Below the pieces are notes generated by a model, which was not told the DNA's origin, ran no database searches, and saw only the letters and a program-made list of their open reading frames with translations. Shown piece by piece: positions 1-9,286 of a DNA stretch of 64,000 nt (position 1 is the stretch's first letter; every line of letters starts with the position of its first letter). The DNA is from Niastella soli (GTDB lineage: Bacteria; Bacteroidota; Bacteroidia; Chitinophagales; Chitinophagaceae), in contig NZ_JAGHKO010000004.1 in NCBI RefSeq assembly GCF_017742245.1, positions 868,001-932,000 of the forward strand. The letters run 5' to 3'. The translations under genes were made by a program, and so were the position numbers.

Positions 1-8
1 CGAAAACG

Positions 9-245
9 ATGGAACTGTCAGTAAGTGGTAAAACCATGACCTGCCAGATCCATGAAAGAGATTTTGGCGATCTGATCGTATTCGATGTGTATTCAGAGAA
101 CAACTACCTGTTCACCCTTACGCAACAGGGCGATGTATTGTTCAATGAATATGAAGTGGGTCACCAGAAAAACATTATGGATCCCCGTCAGTTGAATATT
201 TTAATAGAAATGGTTAAAGAAAAATTAGATTCTGAACCTGGTTAA
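9..245 (+). CDS. Small hypothetical protein, 78 aa
   Basis: I do not recognise this protein. It is short and soluble-looking, with no signal peptide, membrane segment or cysteine pair. The middle reads as alternating beta strands (residues 20-45) and the end as an acidic/basic helix (residues 58-76). The ATG lies only 8 bases inside the window, so a longer upstream start cannot be excluded. It is followed by about 110 bp of noncoding sequence before the alpha/beta hydrolase gene on the same strand. Codon use resembles the neighbours. Its coding status rests on an intact frame and sensible composition only. Confidence 0.6.
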   Translation: MELSVSGKTMTCQIHERDFGDLIVFDVYSENNYLFTLTQQGDVLFNEYEVGHQKNIMDPRQLNILIEMVKEKLDSEPG

Positions 246-357
246 CTCCTACCCCTACCCCGTAGAAGTTCGTCTATCCTACTATACTGTTAAAATATCC
301 GAATTTACCTAACGGTTATAAAATGCATGTAACTTCATGCATCAAACACATCTTTGC

Positions 358-1320
358 ATGCTGCGTAAACAAATTAACAAATACCTGGCGTTATTATTAT
401 GCCTGATAGCTACCCTATATCTGCAGGCACAGGTAGAATATCCCTACCCTGTTAAATATTTCAAGATCATCCTTGAAAACAGACCGGTACAAATTGCCTA
501 CATGGATGTACAACCTGATTCACCAGTCAATAAAACCGTACTGCTTTTTCATGGTAAGAATTTCAACGGCTACTACTGGAAAGATGTAATGGCCTTTTTA
601 ACAAAAGCCGGTTTTCGGGTGATCGTTCCTGACCAGCCTGGTTGGGGAAAGTCAGATAAACCTGATCTCCATTATAGCTTTCATATGCTGGCATATGCCA
701 TGAACCAGTTACTCGATTCATTACATATTACTAATATAGACCTGGTTGGCCACTCCATGGGTGGAATGTTGGCCGCGCGTTTCGCCATGCAATATCCAGA
801 CAAGGTTACCAAACTGGTGCTGGAAGACCCGATTGGCCTGGAAGATTACAAACGTTTTGTTCCCTACCAAACTATTGACCAATTGTATGACAAAGAGATA
901 CATGCCACTTATGAGTCGTATAAACAATACCAGCAAACGTATTATCCCCAATGGCGGCCCGAGTACGAACAATATGTTCAGGCCCAGGCCGACGTACTTA
1001 AAACGCCCGATTTTTCACGTATAGCGTTGGTAAATGCCACTACCTATCAAATGATCTATGAACAACCGGTGTGTTATGAATGGGGTCGCATTCTGGCACC
1101 CACCCTGCTGATGATTGGCACCGAAGACAGAACCGTGTTAGGCAAATCCCTGTTAAGCGAGGATGAAAAAAACAGGTATGGCCAGTACCCGGCCCTTGCA
1201 AAGAAAACAAAAGAACAGATCCCCAATGCGTTACTGTATGAAGTACAGGGCGTTGGTCATATTCCACATATTCAGGATCCCGGACAGTTTAGACAGGTAT
1301 TACTCACCTTTTTGAAATAA
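358..1320 (+). CDS. Exported alpha/beta hydrolase
   Basis: A single-domain alpha/beta hydrolase acting outside the cytoplasm; substrate unknown. From the ATG at 358 the protein has 320 aa. It opens with a charged start, a Leu-rich core and a cleavage-like Leu-Gln-Ala-Gln, typical of a Bacteroidota signal peptide. The fold is clear: the oxyanion-hole FHGKNFNG, the DQPGWGKS loop, the nucleophile elbow GHSMGG with Ser about residue 133, and a C-terminal GVGHIPH holding the catalytic His. An in-frame ATG at 337 would add seven residues, but it sits in a small ATGCATG/CATGCAT dyad, so 358 is preferred with moderate certainty. The gene ends 46 bp before ligD and may share its transcript. Confidence 0.85.
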   Translation: MLRKQINKYLALLLCLIATLYLQAQVEYPYPVKYFKIILENRPVQIAYMDVQPDSPVNKTVLLFHGKNFNGYYWKDVMAFLTKAGFRVIVPDQPGWGKSDKPDLHYSFHMLAYAMNQLLDSLHITNIDLVGHSMGGMLAARFAMQYPDKVTKLVLEDPIGLEDYKRFVPYQTIDQLYDKEIHATYESYKQYQQTYYPQWRPEYEQYVQAQADVLKTPDFSRIALVNATTYQMIYEQPVCYEWGRILAPTLLMIGTEDRTVLGKSLLSEDEKNRYGQYPALAKKTKEQIPNALLYEVQGVGHIPHIQDPGQFRQVLLTFLK

Positions 1321-1365
1321 TTACCGGATCCCTCCCCATGGCATAACTTTTTTGAAACGGTTCAT

Positions 1366-4134
1366 ATGAGTCTTGCCACGTATAAAAAGAAACGGTCGTT
1401 TAATAAAACGCCGGAGCCGGAGGGTAAAAAAACAGCCGCCAAAAAGAAAGCGGTGTCCGGCGAACTGCATTTTGTTGTTCAAAAACATGATGCTACCCGT
1501 TTGCATTACGATTTCCGCCTTGAAATGGATGGTGTGCTTAAATCGTGGGCAGTGCCCAAAGGACCTTCTATGAACCCGGCCGACAAACGCCTGGCCATGA
1601 TGGTAGAAGATCATCCATACGATTATAAGGATTTTGAGGGCATTATTCCGGAAGGCAATTACGGTGCCGGAACCGTGATCGTATGGGATGAAGGCACTTA
1701 TGAACCGATAGAATTCCAGGGCGATAGCAAAAAAGCAGAAAAACATTTACTGGAGCAACTGCGCAAAGGGTCCATAAAGATCACCTTACATGGCAAGAAA
1801 TTAAAAGGGGAATTTGCCCTGGTGCAAATAAAAAGCAGTGAAGACAATGCGTGGTTACTGATAAAACACAACGACAAATACGCCACCCAAACCGATGTTA
1901 CCCAAAAGGCCAAATCAGTTCAATCGGGGATGAAAATTGAACAGGTGGCCAAAGAAAGCACCAACGAATGGGTAAGCAACAAGAAAACAACTTCACAAAA
2001 GAAAAGCCGCCCCGCAAAAAAATCACTTACTCAACCCACTGCGGCTAAGAAAAAACAACCCGGTAAAAAAAAAGTCACTCCCGCAATAGATGACCTTATA
2101 AAAAAAGGGAAACAGCAGGCCATGCCCACCGGCATCATACCCATGCTGGCCACCCTTACTGATGATCCATTTGATGACCAGGACTGGATCTTCGAAATAA
2201 AATATGATGGTTACAGGGCCCTTTCTTATGTCGATGGCAGTCATGTTACCATTATGTCGAGAAAAAACCTTTCATTCAATAAAAAATTCCCGCCCGTAGT
2301 AGACGCTTTAAAAGAACTGGGGTTGGAAGCCGTACTCGACGGAGAGGTCGTTGCATTGAACGCTGCCGGTAAAAGCGATTTTCAATTGCTGCAACAATGG
2401 CAAAAGAACGGTGAAGGGGAATTGGTTTATTATGTTTTTGACATTGTATGGCTTAATGGTTATAATTTGATGAGCCTGCCCCTGGTTGAACGAAAAGAGA
2501 TCCTGCAACAAATAATGCCAGATCATCCCATGGTCCGGTACAGCGATCATGTTGAGCAGGCCGGCACTGAGTTTTTTGAAGTAGCCACGCAGCAGGGTCT
2601 TGAAGGCATCATGGCCAAAGAGCGCGACAGTGCTTATACGCCCAAAATTCGTACCCGGCAATGGTTGAAGATAAAATCTGTTCAACGGCAGGAAGTGGTG
2701 ATTGCAGGCTTTACAGAATCAAGAGGAAGCCGCAGTCATTTTGGGGCCCTTGTGTTAGGCGTGTATGAAAAAGACAAGCTGATCTATGTAGGCCATACAG
2801 GCTCAGGCTTTACGGAACAATCACTGGCTGCTATTTACAAAAAGCTGAAACCCCTGATCATAAACAAACCTCCTTTTGCTACCAAACCCAAAACCAATAT
2901 GCCCTGTACCTGGGTAAAACCGGTATTGATAGGTGAGGTTAAGTTTTCTGAATGGACAAAAGACAATATGCTTCGCCAGCCCATATTTATGGGATTGCGG
3001 GAAGATAAGAATGCCAAAGAGGTACATAAAGAAAATGCCCTACACACCGACAAGGCCGTAGTTGAAGCCGAAAAGGAAACCCAATCTCCCCACAAACAAA
3101 CTTTCCGGATGGAAACAAAAACAGCAAAGAAGAAAGCCGCTAAACGCGGAACGGGTAATGCGGAACGCAACATACAAAGCTCAGAAAAGGGTGAAACATT
3201 ATTGAATGATGAAGAAAAGGAGCAAGTGGTTACCATCGACAAAAAAGAACTGACGTTTACCAACCTTGATAAAATATACTGGCCGGCCGACAAGTACACC
3301 AAGCGGGACCTGATCAATTATTACGACCGCATGGCGCCTTTTATTCTTCCTTATCTGAAAGACCGTCCACAGTCAATGAACCGCCATCCCAACGGCATAA
3401 ACAAACCTGGTTTTTATCAGAAGGATGTAAGTGGTGGCAAGGTAGCCGACTGGATAGAAAAGCACAATTACCTGAGTGAATCGGATGGCGAAACAAAACA
3501 ATACCTGGTTTGTACCGATGAAGCATCCCTGCTTTATATGGCCAATCTGGGTTGTATTGAAATGAATCCCTGGCACAGCACCACAAAAAAACCGGAGAAC
3601 CCCAGTTGGTGCGTCATCGATCTGGACCCTGGTGACATCTCCTTTAACAAAGTAATTGAAGCTGCGCAGGTAATAAAACAACTGACCGATGAACTGGAAA
3701 TTGATACGTATTGCAAGACCTCCGGCTCAACCGGTTTACATATTTATATCCCCCTGGGTTCGGCGTATGACTACGATCAGTCGAGGCAGTTAGCAGAATT
3801 GATAGTAACCCTGGCATACCATGAAATGCCTTCTTTTACCAGCCTGGAACGCAGTCCGGCCAAAAGAAAAACAAAAATATACCTTGATTATTTGCAAAAC
3901 CGGACAATACAAACCATTGCTGCGCCTTATTCATTACGCCCCAAACCGGGTGCAACGGCTTCAGCCCCACTTCATTGGGAAGAAGTTAAAAAGGGATTGA
4001 GCATCCAGGATTTCACCATCGAAAATATGTATGAACGGGCCAAAGAGGTGGGCGATATCTTTAAACCCGTATTGGGGAAAGGTATTAATTTGAAAAAAGT
4101 ACTGACCAAGATCAATAGTATGAAAAGTAAATAA
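1366..4134 (+). CDS. ligD: Multifunctional ATP-dependent DNA ligase LigD (NHEJ)
   Basis: End-processing and sealing enzyme of bacterial non-homologous end joining, the partner of Ku. The 922 aa hold all three classic domains in the order phosphoesterase, ligase, polymerase, as in Pseudomonas LigD. Phosphoesterase: residues ~30-190 with H41, H47, D49 and H83 in the expected places. Ligase: ~255-560, with the nucleotidyl lysine K279 in EIKYDGYRA, then EGIMAK and WLKIKS motifs and an OB fold. Polymerase: ~625-910, primase type, with metal-binding D752 and D754 in the DLDPGD motif. Two Lys-rich linkers (~190-255 and ~565-620) separate the domains. ku lies 0.6 kb away on the opposite strand, so both core NHEJ genes sit together. 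Full length, no defect seen. Confidence 0.97.
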   Translation: MSLATYKKKRSFNKTPEPEGKKTAAKKKAVSGELHFVVQKHDATRLHYDFRLEMDGVLKSWAVPKGPSMNPADKRLAMMVEDHPYDYKDFEGIIPEGNYGAGTVIVWDEGTYEPIEFQGDSKKAEKHLLEQLRKGSIKITLHGKKLKGEFALVQIKSSEDNAWLLIKHNDKYATQTDVTQKAKSVQSGMKIEQVAKESTNEWVSNKKTTSQKKSRPAKKSLTQPTAAKKKQPGKKKVTPAIDDLIKKGKQQAMPTGIIPMLATLTDDPFDDQDWIFEIKYDGYRALSYVDGSHVTIMSRKNLSFNKKFPPVVDALKELGLEAVLDGEVVALNAAGKSDFQLLQQWQKNGEGELVYYVFDIVWLNGYNLMSLPLVERKEILQQIMPDHPMVRYSDHVEQAGTEFFEVATQQGLEGIMAKERDSAYTPKIRTRQWLKIKSVQRQEVVIAGFTESRGSRSHFGALVLGVYEKDKLIYVGHTGSGFTEQSLAAIYKKLKPLIINKPPFATKPKTNMPCTWVKPVLIGEVKFSEWTKDNMLRQPIFMGLREDKNAKEVHKENALHTDKAVVEAEKETQSPHKQTFRMETKTAKKKAAKRGTGNAERNIQSSEKGETLLNDEEKEQVVTIDKKELTFTNLDKIYWPADKYTKRDLINYYDRMAPFILPYLKDRPQSMNRHPNGINKPGFYQKDVSGGKVADWIEKHNYLSESDGETKQYLVCTDEASLLYMANLGCIEMNPWHSTTKKPENPSWCVIDLDPGDISFNKVIEAAQVIKQLTDELEIDTYCKTSGSTGLHIYIPLGSAYDYDQSRQLAELIVTLAYHEMPSFTSLERSPAKRKTKIYLDYLQNRTIQTIAAPYSLRPKPGATASAPLHWEEVKKGLSIQDFTIENMYERAKEVGDIFKPVLGKGINLKKVLTKINSMKSK

Positions 4135-4148
4135 AGCGTTAAAAACAC

Positions 4149-4649
4149 TTATATCGACTTTTTCATTTTCTGGGGCATCTTCTGGGGCTGGCTTAAGATC
4201 CCCTTTACCACACTGTGCGATGTTTGCAGCCCCCGTAACTGGGTCTCTATCATGTATTGCAGATCGCCGGCAGGCAACTGTTCAATTGCCCGGGCATAAA
4301 TAACCTGGATGGCTTCTTCACCTTGTTCGCTGCTTTTCAGCATGTCGTATATATTCGGACCAGAAAAAGAAACACCCATCTCTTTCCATTGATTGTACAA
4401 TTCACCAAAGGAAAGTTGTGGCAATGTTTTTTTTGAGGTGGGAATGTGACTTTGTAATTGTTCTAAAAACTGACGAAGTGAAAAACTGTTCTGCCGGCTT
4501 TGATTGGCCAGTAAGGCAAAAGTGCCACGCAACTCCAGGTTAAAAATGAAATTCAGGAAAGATGCTTCCTCGTAAGCTTTGGCCCTTTCGCGATTGATAG
4601 TAGAAAGGTCGTTCAAAATTTCGGCTGTTTGTTGATATTCCACAAGCAT
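4149..4649 (-). CDS. DUF2383/PA2169-like helical protein
   Basis: A 166-aa all-helical protein. The N-terminal AEILNDLSTINRERAKAYEEA resembles the start of the ferritin-like DUF2383/PA2169 four-helix family, whose members are often stress-associated; I place it there tentatively. No signal peptide or membrane segment. The C-terminus is a basic, Met/Gln/Lys-rich tail. It lies between ligD (convergent, 14 bp between stop codons) and ku (same strand, upstream), so it may be the second gene of a ku transcript. A link to end joining is inference from position only. Confidence 0.7.
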   Translation of the reverse strand: MLVEYQQTAEILNDLSTINRERAKAYEEASFLNFIFNLELRGTFALLANQSRQNSFSLRQFLEQLQSHIPTSKKTLPQLSFGELYNQWKEMGVSFSGPNIYDMLKSSEQGEEAIQVIYARAIEQLPAGDLQYMIETQLRGLQTSHSVVKGILSQPQKMPQKMKKSI

Positions 4650-4734
4650 GAAGTTTTGATGTGTGATTGAACTGCTACTACAATTTACTAAAATTTTCTG
4701 AGCAGTAGAAAGCCATTTTACATGTTAATTTATC

Positions 4735-5526
4735 TCAGGAAGCTTTCCGGCGACTTCCCCCTCCTTTTTCTTTCTTCCCAAGGCTTGCTTTCAATTGCTC
4801 CATAATATCTTTTGAGCGGGAATGCACTACCCGCATATGTGGCACCTGAATTTTCTTACCTTTTGCTTTATCCTTGATCAGCTTTAACAGATCGGCTGAA
4901 TAAGTATCTTTAAAATGGGTAATATCAAATTCACCAGATAACTGATTTATAAGGGCGATGGCCATTTTTAATTCTGCCGGTTTGCTTTTTGTTGATTTAA
5001 CATCCAGCTCTGAAGCATCCCGGATCTCTTCGCCAAATCGTATCTTATTCAATACCAGCACATCTTCATGTGGTTTTATCACACCAATGCTCTCCTTGTT
5101 CCGTAAAACGTAGGTGCCCAGCCCTACTTTGCCTGTTTCTCCCAATGCATCACGCAACAGATTATACGCTTTTATACCACTTTTATCCGGTGCCAGGTAA
5201 TACGGATTTTCATAATACATGGTATCTATCTCTGTTTCATCAACAAACTCGGTAATATTGATGATCTTGTTCTTTTCCGGCCGCACTTTTTGAAAATCGT
5301 CGTCAGTCAATACAACATAATGACCATTCAGGTTATAACCACGCACGATATTCTCCCACGCCACTTCCTTTCCTGTATTTGCATTCACCCGTTGGAAATG
5401 AATGTTGGAATGGTCCTTTTTATCCAGCATATCCAGGTCAAGCTCACTGCCTTGTACGGCACTGAAAATTTTTATGGGAATATTTACCAACCCAAAACCT
5501 ATTGCTCCGGTCCAAATGGCTCGCAT
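4735..5526 (-). CDS. ku: Non-homologous end-joining protein Ku
   Basis: Bacterial Ku homodimer subunit, which rings broken DNA ends and recruits LigD. The 263 aa are the usual length for the minimal bacterial form. The start MRAIWTGAIGFGLVNIPIK is the family signature, followed by the beta-barrel core (~10-190) with YYLAPDKSG and the E-rich bridge region. The last ~50 residues are strongly basic (KAKGKKIQVP, KKEKGGGSRRKAS) and fit a DNA-binding C-terminal extension. ligD and the DUF2383-like gene lie just downstream. The HAD/HerA fusion gene is divergent, its start 223 bp away. Confidence 0.97.
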   Translation of the reverse strand: MRAIWTGAIGFGLVNIPIKIFSAVQGSELDLDMLDKKDHSNIHFQRVNANTGKEVAWENIVRGYNLNGHYVVLTDDDFQKVRPEKNKIINITEFVDETEIDTMYYENPYYLAPDKSGIKAYNLLRDALGETGKVGLGTYVLRNKESIGVIKPHEDVLVLNKIRFGEEIRDASELDVKSTKSKPAELKMAIALINQLSGEFDITHFKDTYSADLLKLIKDKAKGKKIQVPHMRVVHSRSKDIMEQLKASLGKKEKGGGSRRKAS

Positions 5527-5749
5527 AACAAGTCTTTTTAAACCTTCAGAAACTTTTATGCCAGTGAATAACCCCAGTAATTCAGCAGCGTTATTAATTA
5601 ACCGTAAGATCCCGTACTATGCTGATAGTAATACTGGTAAGTCCATAATTACTTTCAAAACGCTGCAAATGGGTATTTTTTTGCGCAGGTATACTGGCCG
5701 CATGATTGTACGACTCCTTTGTTTATTGTTGACCTTTAAATGTCCGGTA

Positions 5750-7450
5750 ATGAGATATTTATGTTTAGCAGCGGATTACGATGGCACACTGGCCACCCAT
5801 GGAAAAGTTGAGCAGGAAGTGATAGACGCCCTATACCGGTTTAAAGCCTCTACCCGGCAACTGATACTGGTCACGGGCCGGGTGCTGGATGAACTGAAAG
5901 TTGTTTTCCCTGAGTATGAGCTGTTTGACCGCATAGTGGCTGAGAACGGCGCCCTGTTATATAATCCCGCTACTAAAGAAGAGCGGTTACTGGGTGAACG
6001 GCCACCCGCTTCATTCATCAACGAACTGCACCACCAGGTAAAGCCATTGTCGGTGGGTAAAGTGATCCTGGCTACCTGGGAACCGCATCACATCACCGTG
6101 CTTGAGGCTATTAAGAAAGAAGGATTGGAGCTACAGGTGATCTTTAACAAAGGGGCTGTAATGATCTTACCTGCGGGTATCAATAAAGCCAAAGGGCTGA
6201 AAGAAACGTTGAAAGAATTGAATATGTCATTACACAATGTGGTAGCTGTAGGTGATGCAGAGAACGATGGCGCCATGTTACAAGCCGCAGAATGCGCTGT
6301 AGCTGTATCAAACGCTTTACCTGCCGTTCAACACCTTGCAGATTGGGTTACGGGCCAGCCGCATGGAAAGGGCGTAATAGAGCTTATAGACCGTATACTG
6401 AAATACGACCTGCAGCACCTCGATTGCCGGTTAACACGCCATTACCTGTGTTTGGGACAACGCATCACGGATGAGGACTTCAGCGTTTGTCCATATGGTC
6501 CTAATATCCTTCTTTCCGGCACTACCAAAAGCGGTAAAAGCACTATGGCTGCTTATATTCTCGAAAAACTGTTGGAAAAGAATTACCAGTTCTGTTTAAT
6601 AGATCCCGAAGGTGATTATCTGGAGCTGCATGGCGGTGCCGTACGAATAGGTGATACGGCACATGCACCATCTGTTGAAGAAGTGTTGTCGCTGTTGGCC
6701 AATCCCCTGCAAAGTGTGATCGTTTGTATCCTTGCCATTCCGCTCGACGACCGGCCCCGTTATTTCAACAACCTGTTAACGGCTTTATCGCAAATGCGAA
6801 AGGAAACCGGTCACCCTCACTGGATCATTGCCGATGAGGCGCATCATATGCTGCCAGCGCCAGCCGCTCCCTCCTACTATGCCATACCAGATGACTTTAA
6901 AAATTTCATCTTCATTAGCATTTCTACCGAAGGTATGAACGAGGCCGTGCTAAATAAGATCACCCTGCTGATCTCTATGGGCGACGATGCCGCCAAATCC
7001 ATGGAAGAGTTCAGCCGTTTAAGGAATATGCCACTTATTACAACCGCGGTAACCCCATTGCAAAAAGGCCAGGCCTGGGTGTGGGACATTGCAGCTAATA
7101 ATGAACCCGTGCTTATAAAAACCGGCACGCCGGTGCATTTGTTGCAACGCCACAAAAAGAAATATGCCCGCGGCGATATGGATTATAATAGTTTTTATTT
7201 CAGGGGGCCAGAAAACAAAATGAATTTAAAAGCATACAACCTGATGGTGTTTACAGAAATAGCTGCAGGCATTGACGAAGAAACCTGGCGTTACCATTTG
7301 AAACGAAAAGATTACTCCAACTGGTTGCGACATTCGGTGCATGATGAAGAACTCGCCTCCATGATTGATGAGATTGAAAACAATGAACAACTGGCACAGC
7401 GATCGCGCCAAACAATTACAGACCTTATTAATGAACGTTATACAGCATAA
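5750..7450 (+). CDS. Fusion of HAD-IIB phosphatase and HerA/DUF87-like P-loop ATPase
   Basis: Two enzymes in one 566-aa chain. Residues 1-~225 are a Cof-type HAD hydrolase: motif I DYDGTLA with D9 and D11, and motif IV GDAENDG near residue 167. Residues ~240-500 are a P-loop ATPase of the HerA/DUF87 kind: Walker A GTTKSGKST at 257-265, then LIDPEGDY, and Walker B IIADEAHH near 360. The tail is helical. The open frame runs upstream to 5402, over ku on the other strand, but HAD homology begins exactly at the ATG at 5750, so that start is used (5702 is an alternative). Substrate of the phosphatase and role of the ATPase are unknown. Its place next to ku and ligD is notable, but a repair role is only inference. 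Confidence 0.85.
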   Translation: MRYLCLAADYDGTLATHGKVEQEVIDALYRFKASTRQLILVTGRVLDELKVVFPEYELFDRIVAENGALLYNPATKEERLLGERPPASFINELHHQVKPLSVGKVILATWEPHHITVLEAIKKEGLELQVIFNKGAVMILPAGINKAKGLKETLKELNMSLHNVVAVGDAENDGAMLQAAECAVAVSNALPAVQHLADWVTGQPHGKGVIELIDRILKYDLQHLDCRLTRHYLCLGQRITDEDFSVCPYGPNILLSGTTKSGKSTMAAYILEKLLEKNYQFCLIDPEGDYLELHGGAVRIGDTAHAPSVEEVLSLLANPLQSVIVCILAIPLDDRPRYFNNLLTALSQMRKETGHPHWIIADEAHHMLPAPAAPSYYAIPDDFKNFIFISISTEGMNEAVLNKITLLISMGDDAAKSMEEFSRLRNMPLITTAVTPLQKGQAWVWDIAANNEPVLIKTGTPVHLLQRHKKKYARGDMDYNSFYFRGPENKMNLKAYNLMVFTEIAAGIDEETWRYHLKRKDYSNWLRHSVHDEELASMIDEIENNEQLAQRSRQTITDLINERYTA

Positions 7451-7577
7451 TTGCTGTACTACATTGTATTAGGTGTACATACTATTTTTCTCCTATTTTT
7501 ACAATCGGTCTACGTTACTATTCCCGCCCAACCAGGTTAACAGTCTTCTCTGATCGTTTAACCAGTAAACCTTTTGT

Positions 7578-8087
7578 ATGCCTATACCGCACCCTGTAGT
7601 ATTTGCAGAGATCTATAACCGCTTTTATGACCCGTTGGTATTTTTCGCCCGAAAGTTTTTGTTCGATCCGTTAGTAGCAGAAGATATTGTAACGGAGTTG
7701 TTTTTAAAATTCTGGCAGAAACAGGAGCAATTCAATTCACCGATTGCGGTGAAGACCTTTTTATATATCAGCACCCGGAATGCCTGCATTAACCACAATC
7801 AAAAATTTCGCAAACAGGCCCGGGCGAAAGCAGAACTGCGCATATTGACCGATGAGCTGGAAGAATCCATCTTGCAAACAATTACCCGGTCAGAGCTTTT
7901 GCGCGACATTTATTCCAGCGTTGAATCGTTACCCACTCAATGCCGTAAGATCATTTTACTCAGCTACCTGGGTGGGCTCACCAATCAACAAATTGCCCGG
8001 CATCTGCAATTATCGGTTCATACCGTAAAAAACCAGAAAGTGCGGGGCATTATGCTGGTAAGGGGGAAGGTGTTTCAGGAGTCGTGA
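7578..8087 (+). CDS. ECF-type RNA polymerase sigma factor
   Basis: A 169-aa extracytoplasmic-function sigma factor of the Bacteroidota sigma-70 family. Region 2 (~8-75) contains the FYDPLVFFARKF and VAEDIVTELFLKFW helices that contact the -10 element and core enzyme. Region 4 (~108-165) is a helix-turn-helix with SLPTQCRKIILLSYLGGLTNQQIA and the recognition helix HTVKNQKVR. There is no adjacent anti-sigma (FecR-like) or SusC/D pair, although such neighbours are common, so its regulon cannot be read from context. It stands alone, 128 bp after the HAD/ATPase fusion gene and before an 800-bp gap. Confidence 0.93.
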   Translation: MPIPHPVVFAEIYNRFYDPLVFFARKFLFDPLVAEDIVTELFLKFWQKQEQFNSPIAVKTFLYISTRNACINHNQKFRKQARAKAELRILTDELEESILQTITRSELLRDIYSSVESLPTQCRKIILLSYLGGLTNQQIARHLQLSVHTVKNQKVRGIMLVRGKVFQES

Positions 8088-8893
8088 AACGTGAAATGTG
8101 AAAGGATTTACGAGATTCGAGCCTCATTTCCGGCAGTCGGCAATCGGGAATCGGCAAACAGGGCCTTAGCTGCGTTAGGTCCGTTAACTGTCAAGGGGTC
8201 ACCTATTCCCTTCAACCGTCCGACCGGTCATCTGGGCGGGCTCCTTCGACTCTGCGCAGGCCAATCCGCGCAAATCTGTAACCGGAAAGGATTTAAGAGT
8301 TTAAAAACCAGTGTTTTGAGCCAGGTTATCCAATGATTACGAAGAACCTGGAATCCTGAAACTCAATACCTTAATAATTGCGCTTCTGAGCTGAATTAAT
8401 AACCAAAAAAACGGTGAACACGGGGCTATTAACGGTGAATGAAGAAACTTGAAACAGTAACTTTAAACGTTAAACTTTGAACTGCAAAAGGTGCACTAAA
8501 ACCTGCCAATTCTGATCTCATTTGCCAGCTTGTCGGCCCATACATACGGTGCCAAAAATGGGATTTAAACAACCCTTCAAAAAATTTAAATTTCATCAAT
8601 TAATGGCTCCCGAACAACCCGACCAAAACCCTTAACAAATTGGTTATCAATAGCCAACTTTAAACAAATTATAAATTCGGCCTGGCAGCCCCAAGGAGTA
8701 TGGCCATTGTGTTTTTTTATGCTAATTTTGAATTGTACGCGAAACGGGACACTCACTTACACATCCCATTATACTACATGGAACTAACACATTAAATTCT
8801 GTAGAACGTTACGCGTATACTACCCATTTAATTCGGCTTGCAACCTGTTGATTCTTCTTTTTTGAAACATTAAAAAAGGTGGAGGATATTAGT
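8088..8893 (+). other. Intergenic region without a convincing gene
   Basis: About 800 bp with no gene I accept. It holds a REP-like fragment (CTTCGACTCTGCGCAGG near 8242), runs of short repeated words around 8440-8490 (AACTTGAAAC, AACTTTAAAC, AACTTTGAAC), and AT-rich sequence. The last ~165 bp follow a good -7 promoter element at 8723 and probably form the leader of the next gene. An 81-codon frame at 8091-8336 has the composition of translated repeat sequence. Confidence 0.6.
8723..8730 (+). promoter_or_regulatory. Bacteroidota -7 element (TAATTTTG)
   Basis: Perfect match to TAnnTTTG, the -7 consensus of the Bacteroidota primary sigma factor. No TTG at the canonical -33 spacing; the nearest is 13 bp upstream. 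If used, transcription starts near 8736 and the gene at 8894 has a leader of about 158 nt. Confidence 0.45.
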
Positions 8894-9163
8894 ATGTATT
8901 CTTATTCATTGTTAGAGCCCGGCTGTTTTTATTTGATACAGGAAAAAGAAGACGAACCTGTAATGCTTATTAAAATTACGGTAGAAACCGACCAATGCCT
9001 GTATATTACTCAATATGAGGATATGCCGGTGATGGTGTGGAAAAAGAAAAATGATCCGATTTTTGACATTCTGGAGTTGTTGAGTGATGACAAAGTGAAA
9101 GAATGGGAAGCTGTGTACAACGACAGCCAGGATGCCTATTATGAGGAAGAAGATGATGAATAA
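8894..9163 (+). CDS. Small acidic hypothetical protein, 89 aa
   Basis: I do not recognise a named family. The protein begins MYSYSLLEPGCFYLIQEKED, runs as beta strands to ~60, then a helix and an acidic tail (YYEEEDDE). No signal peptide or membrane segment. Start choice: GGTGGAGG lies just upstream of the ATG at 8894, a strong and unusually purine-rich ribosome site for this group. The in-frame GTG at 8879 falls within that site and is rejected. A possible long leader from the promoter at 8723 precedes it. An inverted repeat (9174-9286) follows the stop. Confidence 0.75.
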   Translation: MYSYSLLEPGCFYLIQEKEDEPVMLIKITVETDQCLYITQYEDMPVMVWKKKNDPIFDILELLSDDKVKEWEAVYNDSQDAYYEEEDDE

Positions 9164-9173
9164 TGAGGCTTAA

Positions 9174-9286
9174 AGTATAATGTATAAGGTTTAAAGTTGT
9201 TAACTCATTTTAGCATGTTTTCTCTTCCTGAAAGAGAACTGCCCAATCATGTTAGAGTAACTACTTTAAACCTTATTTTATTATAC
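9174..9286. repeat. Inverted repeat downstream of the acidic-protein gene
   Basis: Left arm 9174-9208 and right arm 9255-9286 are imperfect reverse complements sharing ATAAGGTTTAAAGT followed by GTTA and CTC, with a 46-nt centre. It belongs to the class of gene-end inverted repeats seen throughout the window. A 71-codon frame (9197-9412) overlaps the structure and is not accepted as a gene. Confidence 0.7.

Noticed and set aside
5402-5749. Long N-terminal extension of the HAD/ATPase fusion
   Set aside because: It would overlap ku on the opposite strand and has no HAD homology; the phosphatase motif starts nine residues after the ATG at 5750.
8091-8336. 81-codon forward frame after the sigma factor gene
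   Set aside because: Overlaps REP-like and repeated words, begins right after the sigma factor stop, and its composition (Gly/Leu/Arg-rich, no structure) looks like translated repeat DNA.
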